Assembly: GCA_025456105.1 (NCBI GenBank)
Contig: JALOLG010000152.1
Span: 1 to 5,119 of the forward strand
Reading direction: 5' to 3'
DNA length: 5,119 nt
From: Ilumatobacteraceae bacterium
GTDB taxonomy: Bacteria; Actinomycetota; Acidimicrobiia; Acidimicrobiales; Ilumatobacteraceae
Every line of letters begins with the position of its first letter. Position 1 is the first letter of the stretch. Below, piece by piece: positions 3,632 to 5,119 of this stretch. Under the pieces are notes generated by a model. That model was not told the DNA's origin and searched no databases. It saw only the letters and a program-made list of their open reading frames with translations. The translations under genes were made by a program, and so were the position numbers.

Positions 3632-5119
3632 ATGTCGAGCACGGTCGATGTCGTCGTCGTCGGAGCCGGGTTCTCCGGCATGTACCTGCTGCACCGGCTG
3701 CGCGAGCTGGGCTTCAGCACTCGCGTGATCGAGGCCGGCGACGACGTGGGTGGCACGTGGTACTGGAACCGCTATCCGGGTGCACGCGTCGACATCCAGA
3801 GCGTCGACTACTCGTACTCCTGGGACCCCGATCTCGACAACACGTGGAAGTGGTCGGAGAAGTACTCGCCGCAACCCGAGATCCTCCGCTACGCGCAGCA
3901 CGTCGCCGACAAGCACGACCTGCGGCGCGACATCACCTTCTCCACCCGCATCGAGTCGGCCCGCTGGGACGACACCGACGCCCGCTGGCACGTGCGCACC
4001 TCGGGCGGCGAGGACATCACCTGCCGCTACTACGTCATGGCGACCGGCTGCCTGTCGATGCCCAAGGAGGTCGACATCGACGGCACCGACCGCTTCCGCG
4101 GCGAGGTCTACTTCACGAGCCGCTGGCCGCACCACCCGGTCGACTTCACCGGCAAGCGGGTGATCGTGATCGGCACCGGGTCGTCGGCCATCCAGTCGAT
4201 CCCCGAGATCGCCAAGCAGGCCACCCAGCTCACCGTGCTCCAGCGCACGCCCAACTACTCGATCCCGGCCAACAACGGCCCCGTGCCCGCCGACAAGCAG
4301 GCCGCGTTCGACGCCGACCCCGCCGCCTACCGCGCCGCGATGCGGCTCACCCCCGCCGGCGTGTCGTACCCGCTCAGCCAGACCAGCGCGCTCGCCGTGT
4401 CCGACGAGGAGCGCCTCGCCCGCTACGAGCTCGCCTGGGAGCAGGGCGGCATCTCGGAGTTCCTCGGGTGCTACATGGACCACCTCACCAACCCGGTGGC
4501 CAACGAGCTGCTCTGCGAGTTCGTGCGCGACAAGATCCGCTCGATCGTGCACGATCCCGAGACGGCCGAGGCGCTGTGCCCGCGCAGCTACCCGATCGGC
4601 ACGAAGCGCCTGTGCGTCGACACCGGCTACTACGAGACGTACAACCGCCCCAACGTGCGGCTCGTCGATCTGCGGAAGCACCCGATCGCCACCATCACCG
4701 AGACCGGGGTCGACCTCGTCGACGAGTCGATCGAGGCCGACGTCATCGTGTTCGCCACCGGCTTCGACGCGATGACCGGTGCGATCGTGAGCGTCGACAT
4801 CGAGGGTCGCGACGGCCTCACGCTCAAGGAGGCGTGGGAGGGTGGACCGCTCACCTACCTGGGCCTCATGTCGGCCGGGTTCCCGAACCTGTTCATGATC
4901 ACCGGCCCGGGGAGCCCGTCGGTGCTGTCGAACATGATGGTGTCGATCGAGCAGCACGTGGAGTGGGTGAGCGACTGCCTCGCCGACCTGCGCGAGCGCG
5001 GCATCGACCAGATCGAGCCCACGCAGACGGCCGTCGACGGCTGGGTGGAGCACACCAACGAGTTCGCGAACATCACCCTCATGCCCCAGGCCAACTCGTG
5101 GTACATGGGCGCCAACGTG
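3632..5119 (+). CDS. Type I Baeyer-Villiger (flavin-containing) monooxygenase, 3' end missing
   Basis: An FAD- and NADPH-dependent cytoplasmic enzyme that inserts oxygen next to a ketone to give an ester or lactone. The 496 visible codons are open to the window edge. FAD site: GAGFSG (11-16). The second family signature, [AG]GxWxxxxYPGxxxD, is intact at 40-54. The NADPH Rossmann loop is GTGSSA (181-186), ATG motifs are at 137-139 and 375-377, and the active-site Arg of GTKRL is R326. The Baeyer-Villiger fingerprint FxGxxxHxxxWP appears at 155-166 with Phe161 in place of His. From memory, overall order and late motifs (YLGLMSAGFPNLF, TGPGSPS, SWYMGANV) closely follow phenylacetone monooxygenase (542 aa), so about 45-50 residues are probably missing. 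The start at 3632 is supported by AGGGGG; an in-frame ATG at 3581 would add 17 residues, comparable to the N-terminal lead of that enzyme. Substrate unknown; no pathway partners are in view. Confidence 0.93.
   Translation, partial: MSSTVDVVVVGAGFSGMYLLHRLRELGFSTRVIEAGDDVGGTWYWNRYPGARVDIQSVDYSYSWDPDLDNTWKWSEKYSPQPEILRYAQHVADKHDLRRDITFSTRIESARWDDTDARWHVRTSGGEDITCRYYVMATGCLSMPKEVDIDGTDRFRGEVYFTSRWPHHPVDFTGKRVIVIGTGSSAIQSIPEIAKQATQLTVLQRTPNYSIPANNGPVPADKQAAFDADPAAYRAAMRLTPAGVSYPLSQTSALAVSDEERLARYELAWEQGGISEFLGCYMDHLTNPVANELLCEFVRDKIRSIVHDPETAEALCPRSYPIGTKRLCVDTGYYETYNRPNVRLVDLRKHPIATITETGVDLVDESIEADVIVFATGFDAMTGAIVSVDIEGRDGLTLKEAWEGGPLTYLGLMSAGFPNLFMITGPGSPSVLSNMMVSIEQHVEWVSDCLADLRERGIDQIEPTQTAVDGWVEHTNEFANITLMPQANSWYMGANV

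Noticed and set aside
2957..5053. A 698-codon open frame on the minus strand opposite the monooxygenase and its upstream genes.
   Set aside because: It lies antisense to genes with clear family motifs; its protein is Arg/Val/His-rich low-complexity with no recognisable domain. It is a GC-bias shadow of the coding strand.

Overview
This is a very GC-rich, densely coding window. Nearly every real codon ends in G or C, and long spurious ORFs lie antisense to the true genes. A mycothiol-dependent-isomerase-family (MDMPI/TIGR03083) gene, a small split-barrel flavin/F420-type protein, and starts with a TANNNT box 6-7 nt before the start codon and no Shine-Dalgarno sequence all point to a high-GC actinobacterium. 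My guess, by inference only, is an environmental lineage such as the Acidimicrobiia. It reads as ordinary chromosome: I see no transposase, integrase, CRISPR array, tRNA or rRNA.

Layout from left to right. (1) 1-884, minus strand: the N-terminal 294 codons of a GlgA-type glycogen/starch synthase, running off the left edge. (2) 923-1189, plus: a small three-helix GlsB/YeaQ/YmgE-family membrane protein, divergent from glgA. (3) 1170-1370, minus: a CspA-type cold-shock protein whose 3' end overlaps gene 2 tail to tail by 20 bp. (4) 1447-1857, minus: methionine-R-sulfoxide reductase MsrB. (5) 1880-2311, minus: a PPOX/split-barrel protein 22 bp upstream of msrB. Genes 5, 4 and 3 share a strand; 5 and 4 look like one operon, and cspA probably also has its own promoter. 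(6) 2365-3108, plus: an MDMPI-like two-domain protein, divergent from gene 5 across a 53-bp shared promoter region. (7) 3136-3543, plus: a small unrecognised protein. (8) 3632-5119, plus: a type I Baeyer-Villiger (flavin-containing) monooxygenase, cut off by the right edge probably about 45-50 residues before its C-terminus.

The middle has a loose redox theme (MsrB protein repair, a flavin/F420-type protein, a thiol-cofactor isomerase relative), but only 5-4 is supported as an operon. Nothing looks like a new multigene system. The points most worth a second look are a Baeyer-Villiger fingerprint with Phe in place of the usual His, a GlgA-like enzyme lacking the N-terminal Lys of the KxGG motif, a consistent leaderless-promoter pattern, and a perfect 7-bp inverted repeat in front of the monooxygenase.
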